In this document: piece after piece, positions 7,356-14,248 of the stretch
How positions within the stretch are numbered: position 1 is the first letter of the stretch
Layout: every line of letters starts with the position of its first letter
Assembly (NCBI GenBank): GCA_964609215.1
Contig: CAZSQZ010000008.1
Location: forward strand, 1 to 64,000
DNA from: JABDKJ01 sp964609215
GTDB lineage: Bacteria; Bacteroidota; Bacteroidia; Flavobacteriales_D; JABDKJ01
Reading direction: 5' to 3'
Length of the DNA: 64,000 nucleotides
Made by a program: the position numbers and the translations under genes
Notes under the pieces: generated by a model
The model's database searches: none
Seen by the model: the letters and a program-made list of their open reading frames with translations, nothing else
Told to the model about the DNA's origin: nothing

Positions 7356-8834
7356 TTGTTGCAAACATTGAACTGCGTGAATCAAGTGATCAAAAGTGAG
7401 ATCACTGACAGGTATATATTGGTGAGTAGCGTTACCATTCAGTAGAAATCCTGCATAAGTACCCTTTTCTTCATTTTCGATTTTATACCAGGATAAAGGC
7501 TCTTTAAGACAAAATAGTTCAACAATACTCATCCAGGTTCCCAACGGAAAAGTTGATCCTTTGAAAATGACCTTGGTTCCAGAATAGGTATCATTGATGA
7601 AAATTAATCCAAATCCATGGTTATGTTTATTTAGATAATTGATGGCGACTTGATTGGTACGCATCATAACTAATGACGGCTCTATATTCAAAAACCAAAG
7701 ATGTAACCTTCCATCTTTCGGAGGTTTAATTTTATTAGTATCCTCTGGTAGTATATGTACTTGCTCAAGTGAAAACCGCTCTAACTTGCCGTATTTGGTT
7801 TGTATGCTGTTATGTACGCGGTTTGAGAACTTCTTAAACTCTTCCTGAGCACATATAAAACTTCTCTGTCCCAAATAAATGGACTCCCAAAAATGCATCA
7901 TAACTATTGATGAAATAGATTGGCCCCAACATTCATTCATTGCAACACATACTTTGGCTAACATGAAATTTTGATACTTCTCCTTAGATTTGGGTAATCT
8001 GGCTTTCTCCAATTCAACTTTTTGATTGGAAAATATATTTTTCATTCTATTAATAACTGACAAAAAATTGGAGTCCTTATCGAAACCACTTTTATCCAAA
8101 AAGTAATTTAACGAGGATGTCAATTCATTTTTTTTATGTTCGTAATCTTCATCAAGATTTATACCTTCTTCGATACAATATATGATAGCCACCATAGCAG
8201 CATCCATAATGGCCTTTTTCCATCTATCACTGATTTTACCCAATCTGGAATTCATCTCATTTTTGCCTTTATTGAAATCATAGAAAGTATTATGCACGGC
8301 TTTAATAATATTTCCAATATTCTGATCATGTGCTCGTCCAAGGGAGTCAATTTCATCAATTTCTATAAGTGTTTCATTCAATGAGTGAGGGAATGGTGTC
8401 TTTATAACATAACTGGCTACCAAATGGCTACAAGAAGGAGCTGTTTTATCACCACTTAGGAGGTGCTCGTCATATATCAATAAAGGTGAAGCACCTCCCG
8501 ACACTTCTCTTCCTAATCCAAAAACTGCTGCGTTGGGCCAAAGGGCTTTACAATTGGAATCATTATCCCTTGAATGAACGCTCATTTCTATAAACTCAAT
8601 TTCCTGTTTGTTTTCGGGTAAAGCACTTCTAAATAAAAGGTCAGCAAAATATTCATCTATATGAGGATTTTTGTGGACCACAGTTCGGTTAAGTTGTTTT
8701 AGCTTGCTAGGAGGAATTTCTAGAAGTTTCTTCTTGTCTCTCAATAAATTTCTTAGGTATTGCGAGCTTTTTTTACTTATCGAATTCAATAAGCCTCCAT
8801 TGTTATGAATATAGTCGCTGTCAATTGTTATCAT
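7353..8834 (-). CDS. Divergent MYG1/DHH-superfamily-like phosphoesterase, putative effector
   Basis: A 493-aa protein with no signal peptide. In the N-terminal half the order of motifs parallels MYG1-type DHH phosphoesterases: HKNPHIDEYFADLLFR (His54, His58, Asp60, Glu61; compare MYG1 H-N-G-x-F-H-x-D-E), then LIYDEH (Asp122, His124; compare the D-H-H motif), then SCSHLVASYV (compare SSAGL), then LIEIDEIDSLGRAHD (about 156-170; compare E-x-x-D-A-I-D-N-G) and NSRLGKISDRW. About 270 further residues are mostly helical, ending with a beta-rich C-terminus. The assignment is by motif order only. It lies 167 bp downstream of the phosphatase gene, same strand, so it may share the operon or have its own promoter. 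Known MYG1 proteins degrade RNA, which makes a nuclease role plausible. Confidence 0.6.
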   Translation of the reverse strand: MITIDSDYIHNNGGLLNSISKKSSQYLRNLLRDKKKLLEIPPSKLKQLNRTVVHKNPHIDEYFADLLFRSALPENKQEIEFIEMSVHSRDNDSNCKALWPNAAVFGLGREVSGGASPLLIYDEHLLSGDKTAPSCSHLVASYVIKTPFPHSLNETLIEIDEIDSLGRAHDQNIGNIIKAVHNTFYDFNKGKNEMNSRLGKISDRWKKAIMDAAMVAIIYCIEEGINLDEDYEHKKNELTSSLNYFLDKSGFDKDSNFLSVINRMKNIFSNQKVELEKARLPKSKEKYQNFMLAKVCVAMNECWGQSISSIVMMHFWESIYLGQRSFICAQEEFKKFSNRVHNSIQTKYGKLERFSLEQVHILPEDTNKIKPPKDGRLHLWFLNIEPSLVMMRTNQVAINYLNKHNHGFGLIFINDTYSGTKVIFKGSTFPLGTWMSIVELFCLKEPLSWYKIENEEKGTYAGFLLNGNATHQYIPVSDLTFDHLIHAVQCLQQ

Positions 8835-8889
8835 CTTATTTAATATTATTAGTGATATTTAACCTGGGTATATTTCTTCGGAAAACCAG

Positions 8890-8906
8890 GTGCACGAGGC
8901 ATGCAC
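8890..8906. promoter_or_regulatory. Inverted repeat GTGCA-N7-TGCAC, possible operator
   Basis: A short perfect inverted repeat lies in the 167-bp gap upstream of the DHH-like gene, 56 bp before its start codon. It is the only obvious symmetric element there and could be bound by the HTH of the CARF-AAA+ protein. This is a weak guess. Confidence 0.25.
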
Positions 8907-9001
8907 AACACAGTAAACCTTTAAGAACTGCCAATTAAAGCTTCCCTGTTATTTTTGAATTTACTTGAGTGAATCGGTAATCATTTTTCATGTTCTAACT
9001 T

Positions 9002-9874
9002 TTATTCTGATAGATCTTTATCATTTTCACTTACTCTTTGCAAGACAATCATAGAGGCATCATCTGTCGGCCATTTTCCGTTATTACCTCTATAAAAATC
9101 ATTTAGCACGCTTGTGTGCAATTGAGGAGTAATGTCTATTGGGCCAGACTTTTTGGAAACATAAAACCCAGGTAGTATCTCCTTGCTGATAAAATCCGAT
9201 TCACCCATCCCATCCGTTGCTATGATTATTCTTTCAAGCTCGCTGGTATTACCATGAGCAATTGGTTTGAATTTTTGAGTGGAATTATTTTCCAGTATGG
9301 ATAATGCCGAATATTTTCCAGAGTCTGAAGAAAGTGGGGTCAATTGGTCATTTATTATGGTAAAACCATCTCCCCAATGAAAAATACAGTAGTTGTTTGG
9401 GGTGATTACAAAGCCTATTACTGTAGCTAATAGGTAGTTGCATACGAACTCTTCCAAAGAGGCCTTTCTAACACCAAGGGTGGTTATAATTTTAGCTAAC
9501 CTCGGTCTATATCTATCAGAGAGCCATTCCATGAATGAATCTGGCTCAGCAATTACTTTTGACTTTTTAATAAAGGAATAACATAACCTTGAAATCAACT
9601 CTGCATGCAATGATGCTCCGATGTGATTTGCTGAAAATTTATTGAAACCGCCCGGGTGATTACTTGTGCAACCATCGCATATTACTCCTATTATCCATTT
9701 ATCATCAATTATGAGGTTTTGAGCATCTTGATTGTTTATTCCATTTTGCAGATGGCCGTGACCTTGGCGACTTATGGACCCAATACTGAATGGTAAGGAT
9801 GTACTTTTATGCGCCTTGCTTAAGGAACCAAAATTTGAGAAAAAAGGAGATTGGGTCCAGATTTGTTTATTCAT
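9002..9874 (-). CDS. PP2C-family Ser/Thr phosphatase (TerY-P triad)
   Basis: A 290-aa cytoplasmic PP2C phosphatase that should remove phosphate from proteins modified by the kinase encoded just upstream. Metal-binding and catalytic motifs are visible: NQDAQN (about 48-53), GVICDGC (Asp67, Gly68), HWGDG, IIATDGMGE (about 206-214) and TDDASMIVL near the C-terminus. Its start overlaps the kinase stop by 4 bp (ATGA), so kinase and phosphatase are translationally coupled. Together with the vWA protein this forms the kinase-phosphatase-TerY-like triad seen in tellurium-resistance-type stress and conflict loci. Confidence 0.85.
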   Translation of the reverse strand: MNKQIWTQSPFFSNFGSLSKAHKSTSLPFSIGSISRQGHGHLQNGINNQDAQNLIIDDKWIIGVICDGCTSNHPGGFNKFSANHIGASLHAELISRLCYSFIKKSKVIAEPDSFMEWLSDRYRPRLAKIITTLGVRKASLEEFVCNYLLATVIGFVITPNNYCIFHWGDGFTIINDQLTPLSSDSGKYSALSILENNSTQKFKPIAHGNTSELERIIIATDGMGESDFISKEILPGFYVSKKSGPIDITPQLHTSVLNDFYRGNNGKWPTDDASMIVLQRVSENDKDLSE

Positions 9875-10926
9875 GCTGGTAATTTTAAGTCGTAAGAATT
9901 GATAAACTGCAAGAACTCGTCAGGATCACTCTGGTATGCACCGTTGTTGATAGTGTTGATTGGATTAACCTGTTTTTCTCGAAAATTATATTCCAATACA
10001 GACATGGAAACTTGGGAAGTTAAATTTGGATAGTCACGATTGCCATAGGCGAATACATCACAAAAAAAGGAATAGAGTTTCGGGTAATCTTTCTCGATCA
10101 TATTAAGCCTTTTAGCAACTCGCTTACTCGTCAAACTATCCACCAAGTGAAACCCATCGATGGTAGACCGTTTTCTCAAATGATAAGTAAGGTAACCCAG
10201 ATTTTTGTCCTTTCGTTCTGATTCATTCAAAATAGGATCTACAGCATTGGCATATGGAGATGAACCTACTATGAGGTGAAAGCAAATATATGTCAGAGAA
10301 AATATATCACTTCTTTGATTAAAATAATAGCCACCCGAAGGTGACATACCACCTCTTAATATAAAGGGGCAAACAAATTTTTTCATTCCAGGCATGCCTT
10401 CCTTTACTGTGTCAACAGCCGCAGAATCTATATCAACAAAAAAAACTTTATTGCCTTTATTGATAAGGATATTCGAAGGGTTTACATCTCCAATAATTAT
10501 TTTGGATTTGTGAAGCAGTTTTAATGAGCTAAACAACTGCTGTATTATTTCGAATACGATATCAGATGTTAATCCTGACCTCTTAAAACTTTCCGTTTTC
10601 AATTCATATCTAATAAGATTTATTGGTTCAGTTGAGGGGAAAAAAGGCATAATAAGACCACATGGCATATTCGAGTTTAATTGGTCATATACCAGAGATG
10701 TCGGAAAAGCCACATTTCCAAAATTATCAGTTGAGGAAAGATTATCACTTTTATCAATTAGTGCCAATAACAAACGGGTCTTTTTAAGGTCCGGAATGTG
10801 CTCAGGATAGTAAAGTTTAATACATTGACTAGAGGTCAATGGATAAATATTTGCTTCACCTCCAGAATTAATTTCATCATTTTCATCAATTATATGCTGC
10901 TTTTTTTCTATCCAAACCGTTCTCAT
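9871..10926 (-). CDS. Divergent protein kinase (TerY-P triad)
   Basis: A 351-aa protein kinase-like protein. It has a glycine-rich loop (NSGGEANIY), a lysine strand (CIKLYY), a catalytic loop IIGDVNPSNILI in which HRD is replaced by I-G-D but the Asp and Asn are kept, and VDIDS in place of DFG. The G-D-x-N-P-x-N and D-x-D-S signatures are those of the kinases found with TerY-like vWA proteins. I place the start at the ATG at 10926, which follows the vWA stop by one base; an ATG at 10950 would add eight residues and overlap. Its end overlaps the phosphatase gene. Confidence 0.83.
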   Translation of the reverse strand: MRTVWIEKKQHIIDENDEINSGGEANIYPLTSSQCIKLYYPEHIPDLKKTRLLLALIDKSDNLSSTDNFGNVAFPTSLVYDQLNSNMPCGLIMPFFPSTEPINLIRYELKTESFKRSGLTSDIVFEIIQQLFSSLKLLHKSKIIIGDVNPSNILINKGNKVFFVDIDSAAVDTVKEGMPGMKKFVCPFILRGGMSPSGGYYFNQRSDIFSLTYICFHLIVGSSPYANAVDPILNESERKDKNLGYLTYHLRKRSTIDGFHLVDSLTSKRVAKRLNMIEKDYPKLYSFFCDVFAYGNRDYPNLTSQVSMSVLEYNFREKQVNPINTINNGAYQSDPDEFLQFINSYDLKLPA

Positions 10927-10927
10927 A

Positions 10928-12118
10928 CTACCCCACTTTGATATTCGCATTCAAGGAAAATTCCGACCATAACCGAAACGCATCTCGTATTGCTTTATCG
11001 CTGCTTCCTTTAATTGATATGTATCTTGAAAAGCCCATCGCATTTTGTACTCGCTTTAAATTTTCTTCTGCCCTACTACCTATATTACACCCAATAATTA
11101 CTGAGCTGTAGAGCATGCCTCTGCGGGTTAAATCGTCAACCAAAACTTTGATATTGTCTGGGGTATATTTGCGACTACATGTGTCTTCACCATCTGTAAT
11201 TACTCCTATAATTATTAATGCTCGCCTTCCTCTTTTTTCTAGAGTTGTAGCTTCATGATAGAGCATCGTGAGGTTTTCAAAAATAGTATCATACAAAGCA
11301 GTATTTCCTATTGGCTTGTAACGTCTTTTATTCAGTAGGACAATATTATCATCTCCAGAGCTATCAACTTTGTTTAAAGGGTTGAGTATAACACTAGAAT
11401 CATTGAATTTGTGTTGGATGAGATACAATAATCCTTCACCACAATGATAACTACCTCGAATTGCGGATATAGCATCGTTTTGGCTTTCAATGACAGCATC
11501 CCGAGCTGAACTCATGGAAATTGACTCATCAATGATCAAGCTGGAGTAAATGGGTTCATCTTCAATTTCATCTTTGACAGATTCATATGTCCCGAGCTTC
11601 TCAGAGGACATCATTGTCTCCATCGTTTCTTTGGGTATTTGAGGTTCTAATTGAAGAAATGTAGATGCAAAACCACCATCCATTCTATTGGAATATTCAA
11701 CCATTTTAAGGTCGTCTAAAGCTCCTCCCGAAAAATCTTGATACCATTTTATAACTTCAATTAATTTGAGCTTATTTATCTCGACAAAATTTTTCTGGAA
11801 TTGAGTATTACCATGTTTTCTTTTATTATAGACCTCAATAATACCACTTAGCAAAGTTCTCATCTGTTCATCAATTATGCTCTTTTTCTTTAGGCCAGAT
11901 ATGATTACTCCGATTTTATTCCTGGTTGAAACGTGCTTGTTAAATGCCCTCATATGAATTAAGCGTGTTATTCGATCAGCACAAATACCTAACTGAAGAA
12001 GCACATCCCGTGTTGGAATATGGGTGTTTCCCAAGGCCTGATGCCATGCATCCAAGGCATTGCTTTCATATTCCATGATAATATCTGTCAGGTTCTTTGT
12101 AATCTTTCTTGTTTTCAT
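10928..12118 (-). CDS. vWA protein (TerY-like) with N-terminal HEPN/DUF4145-like helical domain
   Basis: A 396-aa protein. The C-terminal half is a vWA domain with a full MIDAS: D-E-S-I-S at 197-201, Thr273 in NTALYD, and TDGED at 308-312, so it should bind a divalent metal and a protein partner. The N-terminal about 130 residues are helical; the stretch from 66 to 104 (RNKIGVIISGLKKKSIID ... YNKRKHGN) resembles DUF4145/HEPN-type domains, which end in an R-x-x-H-like motif. It lies between the AAA+ gene (50 bp upstream) and the kinase. vWA proteins commonly act as adaptors for AAA+ ATPases or kinases, so it may connect the sensor to the phosphorylation pair. Confidence 0.83.
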   Translation of the reverse strand: MKTRKITKNLTDIIMEYESNALDAWHQALGNTHIPTRDVLLQLGICADRITRLIHMRAFNKHVSTRNKIGVIISGLKKKSIIDEQMRTLLSGIIEVYNKRKHGNTQFQKNFVEINKLKLIEVIKWYQDFSGGALDDLKMVEYSNRMDGGFASTFLQLEPQIPKETMETMMSSEKLGTYESVKDEIEDEPIYSSLIIDESISMSSARDAVIESQNDAISAIRGSYHCGEGLLYLIQHKFNDSSVILNPLNKVDSSGDDNIVLLNKRRYKPIGNTALYDTIFENLTMLYHEATTLEKRGRRALIIIGVITDGEDTCSRKYTPDNIKVLVDDLTRRGMLYSSVIIGCNIGSRAEENLKRVQNAMGFSRYISIKGSSDKAIRDAFRLWSEFSLNANIKVG

Positions 12119-12167
12119 CTTTGATAAGTATTGATTCTTGATTTCAATTAATTATTTTGACACGCTA

Positions 12168-13631
12168 TCAATAGACCGCATATCTTTTTCCAATTTTTTC
12201 TAGTTTATTATCCAGAGTCTTTTGATGTTTAATTCCAACAGCTCTCATCGTTTTAGCTTTATCACCTCCAAAAAAGTTTATGGCTTTCTCTATGTGATTT
12301 AATTCAATATCTTCCAATAGCCATGAATCGCTTGTTCCTTTCGGTTCTCGAATTCGTTTAGGGATATCTTCCAGTGCCAGTTCTGTTAGTCCTTGAGAAT
12401 AAAAGCGGTCGAACAATTTATTGAGCTCACGATAGTTACCTGGAAAACGGTAAGCGTTTAACTTCTTCAATAATGCTTTGGAGATTTCCAATTTTCTATC
12501 TCCGAACTCTATGTATTTTAATTGATTGAAATAATGGATAAACTCTTCACGTTCTTTAGGAGGTAAAGTATCTATTGCAGGAGTATACAGCTCGGCTACA
12601 TTTATAAGGTAATAGAGGTTCTCATTAAACCTACCTTGATCCACTTCTTTAAACAGATTCTTCTTTGATGAAGCTATTATTCGAGTGTCAAATGTAATTC
12701 TGTTTGTATCACCTGAAATCCTGAAGAATTTCTTCTCTATGGTGTTATGAAGCGCATGTTGCAACTTTTCAGATGCTTCATCAATTTTATCCAAATACAA
12801 CGTACTTCTATTCGCTAACTCGAAAATTCCTTTTACTTTTCTTATTTCCCGAGGTGATATTCTTTCCATATACCCGAATAGTTTATGATCAATATCATCA
12901 TCATTAATGGCTGCACAATTCAATATTTGTAGCTCATAATGTTTACGTGAAGAATGACTATGAATGTGATTAGCTACTAAATCTTTTCCTGTTCCGGATT
13001 TACCCGTTATCAATACGCTGGTGTCATTTGTTGACGCAATAATATCCGCTGTCTGATAAAGTTTTTCAAGAGACTTTGTAATCAGAATGTCTGATACTTT
13101 TTTATCCTCTTTCTGTATACTATCCAATACAGCCAACCCTCTTGGCATCATTGATTCAATAATTTTTACATATTCAGGCTCTGGGTAATCTAATGGCTCA
13201 TGCCTTACTATACTTCCCGGTCTTCGAATTTGAAATAACTTGATATGTTTAAAATCAGCAGCTAAAAAGTACCACGCTACTTGCATTGCTGGAGTTCCAG
13301 GCGATATGAAAATATGTACTTCCTCGTTCCTAAATTCTGCTAATAACGGTTCCAGCTTTTCTTTGAGTTCTTGAACATTAATGATGTCTCGAATTGGAAT
13401 ATATCTGGGCTCGGTATTCTTTTTAAAGGTGTTTTTTAACGTGGTAAAGAGCTTTTCAAATTTCACATCTCTTCCTTGCTCTTTATTGGAAAGTAAAATA
13501 TGTCGATCAAAATCAAAATGGTTCTTGTACAAATAGTGGTGGGTTCCATGTTCATTGACCTCATCGTTGTTTTCACCACAGAAATCATTTCGATATGCAC
13601 TCCAAGAGATGAGAACCTTCATTGTATTCAT
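12168..13631 (-). CDS. CARF-AAA+-Fis-HTH protein, RtcR-like but degenerate
   Basis: A 487-aa protein. Residues 1-160 look like a CARF domain, with the phosphate-loop motif ISPGTPAMQ at 109-117, as in RtcR. A sigma-54-activator-type AAA+ domain follows: Walker A TGKSGTGKD at 209-217, Walker B LYLDKID at 278-284, sensor I RIIASSKKN, and FPGNYREL at 396-403. A C-terminal Fis-like HTH covers about 441-480 (GGDKAKTMRAVGIK). The loop after LFGY carries RISPRE where activators have GAFTGA, the Walker B Glu is Lys, and the arginine-finger segment reads FNENLYYLINV. So it probably binds a nucleotide second messenger and ATP but does not activate sigma-54. It heads the signalling operon. Confidence 0.8.
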   Translation of the reverse strand: MNTMKVLISWSAYRNDFCGENNDEVNEHGTHHYLYKNHFDFDRHILLSNKEQGRDVKFEKLFTTLKNTFKKNTEPRYIPIRDIINVQELKEKLEPLLAEFRNEEVHIFISPGTPAMQVAWYFLAADFKHIKLFQIRRPGSIVRHEPLDYPEPEYVKIIESMMPRGLAVLDSIQKEDKKVSDILITKSLEKLYQTADIIASTNDTSVLITGKSGTGKDLVANHIHSHSSRKHYELQILNCAAINDDDIDHKLFGYMERISPREIRKVKGIFELANRSTLYLDKIDEASEKLQHALHNTIEKKFFRISGDTNRITFDTRIIASSKKNLFKEVDQGRFNENLYYLINVAELYTPAIDTLPPKEREEFIHYFNQLKYIEFGDRKLEISKALLKKLNAYRFPGNYRELNKLFDRFYSQGLTELALEDIPKRIREPKGTSDSWLLEDIELNHIEKAINFFGGDKAKTMRAVGIKHQKTLDNKLEKIGKRYAVY

Positions 13632-13840
13632 TGCTTTGTATTCAATAATTGAATAGTTAATTCACAAACTGAGTGATTCCATTTTCCAAACACCCTATAA
13701 ATACAAGCATTCTTCAATCGCTTCATGTACGCTCTACACTTGTGCTGTTCTTTGATATATCTCATTAGTTGTTTCACTCCCAAAAAAGTATGGCCCGAAT
13801 GTAAAATGTCCTCATGGGACTGAATTACGGGAAACCACAA
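13628..13840 (-). CDS. Small putative DNA-binding protein, possible leader gene of the operon
   Basis: A 70-aa basic product whose stop overlaps the CARF-AAA+ start by ATGA, which suggests translational coupling. The best start is a TTG at 13840; no ATG is near the beginning. The C-terminal part (YIKEQHKCRAYMKRL, then RVFGKWNHSVCEL) weakly resembles the small repeat associated with homing endonucleases, which ends 'FGSWn-x-Al', a helix-rich DNA-binding unit. It could also be a remnant of a larger gene or chance open frame; the first codons overlap a hairpin of the structured region next to it. Confidence 0.4.
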   Translation of the reverse strand: MWFPVIQSHEDILHSGHTFLGVKQLMRYIKEQHKCRAYMKRLKNACIYRVFGKWNHSVCELTIQLLNTKQ

Positions 13841-13981
13841 GGAGGAATTCTAAAATGCGAGGAGGCAACGAGTGAGCGTGGATAAGTAAAGGATCTGATT
13901 AGTTTTCGTCTGGAGTCACGAAAAGGTTGAACGAGATGATCCTACTCCATTAAGGTAAAGGTACGTGTATCCGAACCTTAA
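13822..13981. ncRNA. Structured non-coding RNA candidate
   Basis: Four stems follow each other or nest: GAATT/AATTC (13822-13826 with 13846-13850); AGGATC/GATCCT (13890-13895 with 13938-13943) enclosing TTTTCGT/ACGAAAA (13903-13909 with 13918-13924); and TTAAGGT/ACCTTAA (13950-13956 with 13975-13981). A further palindrome GCCGATCGGC lies at 13989-13998. The strand is uncertain: on minus it would be the leader of the CARF operon, on plus it precedes the small lipoprotein. No known riboswitch or intron core was recognised. Confidence 0.45.
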
Positions 13982-14017
13982 AAACAAAGCCGATCGGCAT
14001 TTGGCCCATTAAAATTT

Positions 14018-14179
14018 TTGCGTATCAAAAATATATTTTTTGCCATAATGCTGCTTTCAGCTACTATGTTAATCAGTTCATGTGAAAAAACTGAAATACA
14101 GGAACCAAGTATCGAATTGAATAAAGACTGTTGTGATGATAACGGTACTATTCCTGAAAAACCAAAGAAGGACGATTAA
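14018..14179 (+). CDS. 53-aa lipoprotein with TTG start
   Basis: Reading from TTG at 14018 gives a textbook lipoprotein signal, MRIKNIFFAIMLLSATML followed by ISSC (cysteine 22), and an acidic 31-residue mature peptide with a Cys-Cys pair and a KPKKDD end. Starting at the ATG at 14048 would leave only a very short signal (12 residues to the cysteine), so TTG is preferred. A terminator begins 10 bp after the stop. Such tiny lipoproteins are often secreted stress or adhesion factors of unknown use; its place beside a sensor kinase may be meaningful. Confidence 0.6.
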   Translation: MRIKNIFFAIMLLSATMLISSCEKTEIQEPSIELNKDCCDDNGTIPEKPKKDD

Positions 14180-14188
14180 GTCCTTATG

Positions 14189-14219
14189 GCCCTCCCTCTT
14201 GTATGGGGAGGGCTTTTTA
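14189..14219 (+). terminator. Rho-independent terminator
   Basis: GCCCTCCC (14189-14196) pairs with GGGAGGGC (14206-14213) and is followed by five T residues. It terminates the small lipoprotein gene and shows that the histidine-kinase gene cannot start at the ATG at 14186. Confidence 0.9.
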
Positions 14220-14248
14220 TTTCAATTGAAAGAAAACTATATTTAACG

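Noticed and set aside
8918..8935. Sigma-54-like promoter (minus strand TTGGCAG-N5-AAAGG) upstream of the DHH-like gene
   Set aside because: The invariant GC of the -12 element is missing, and the adjacent AAA+ protein lacks GAFTGA, so no sigma-54 link is supported.
7353..13840. CRISPR association because of the CARF domain
   Set aside because: No repeat-spacer array, cas gene or nucleotide cyclase was found anywhere in the window.
13856..13864. CGAGGAGG near 13858 matches part of the tRNA-Leu 3' end, a possible att repeat
   Set aside because: Only eight bases agree and the surrounding sequence differs, so it is not evidence for an attachment site.
13853..13873. Tiny plus-strand frame (six codons) preceded by a strong AAGGAGG
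   Set aside because: Too short to call a gene; Bacteroidota do not rely on Shine-Dalgarno, and the region is better explained as structured RNA.
14186..14248. Histidine kinase starting at the ATG at 14186
   Set aside because: The segment is the terminator hairpin of the small lipoprotein gene; GTG at 14249 gives a clean signal peptide.
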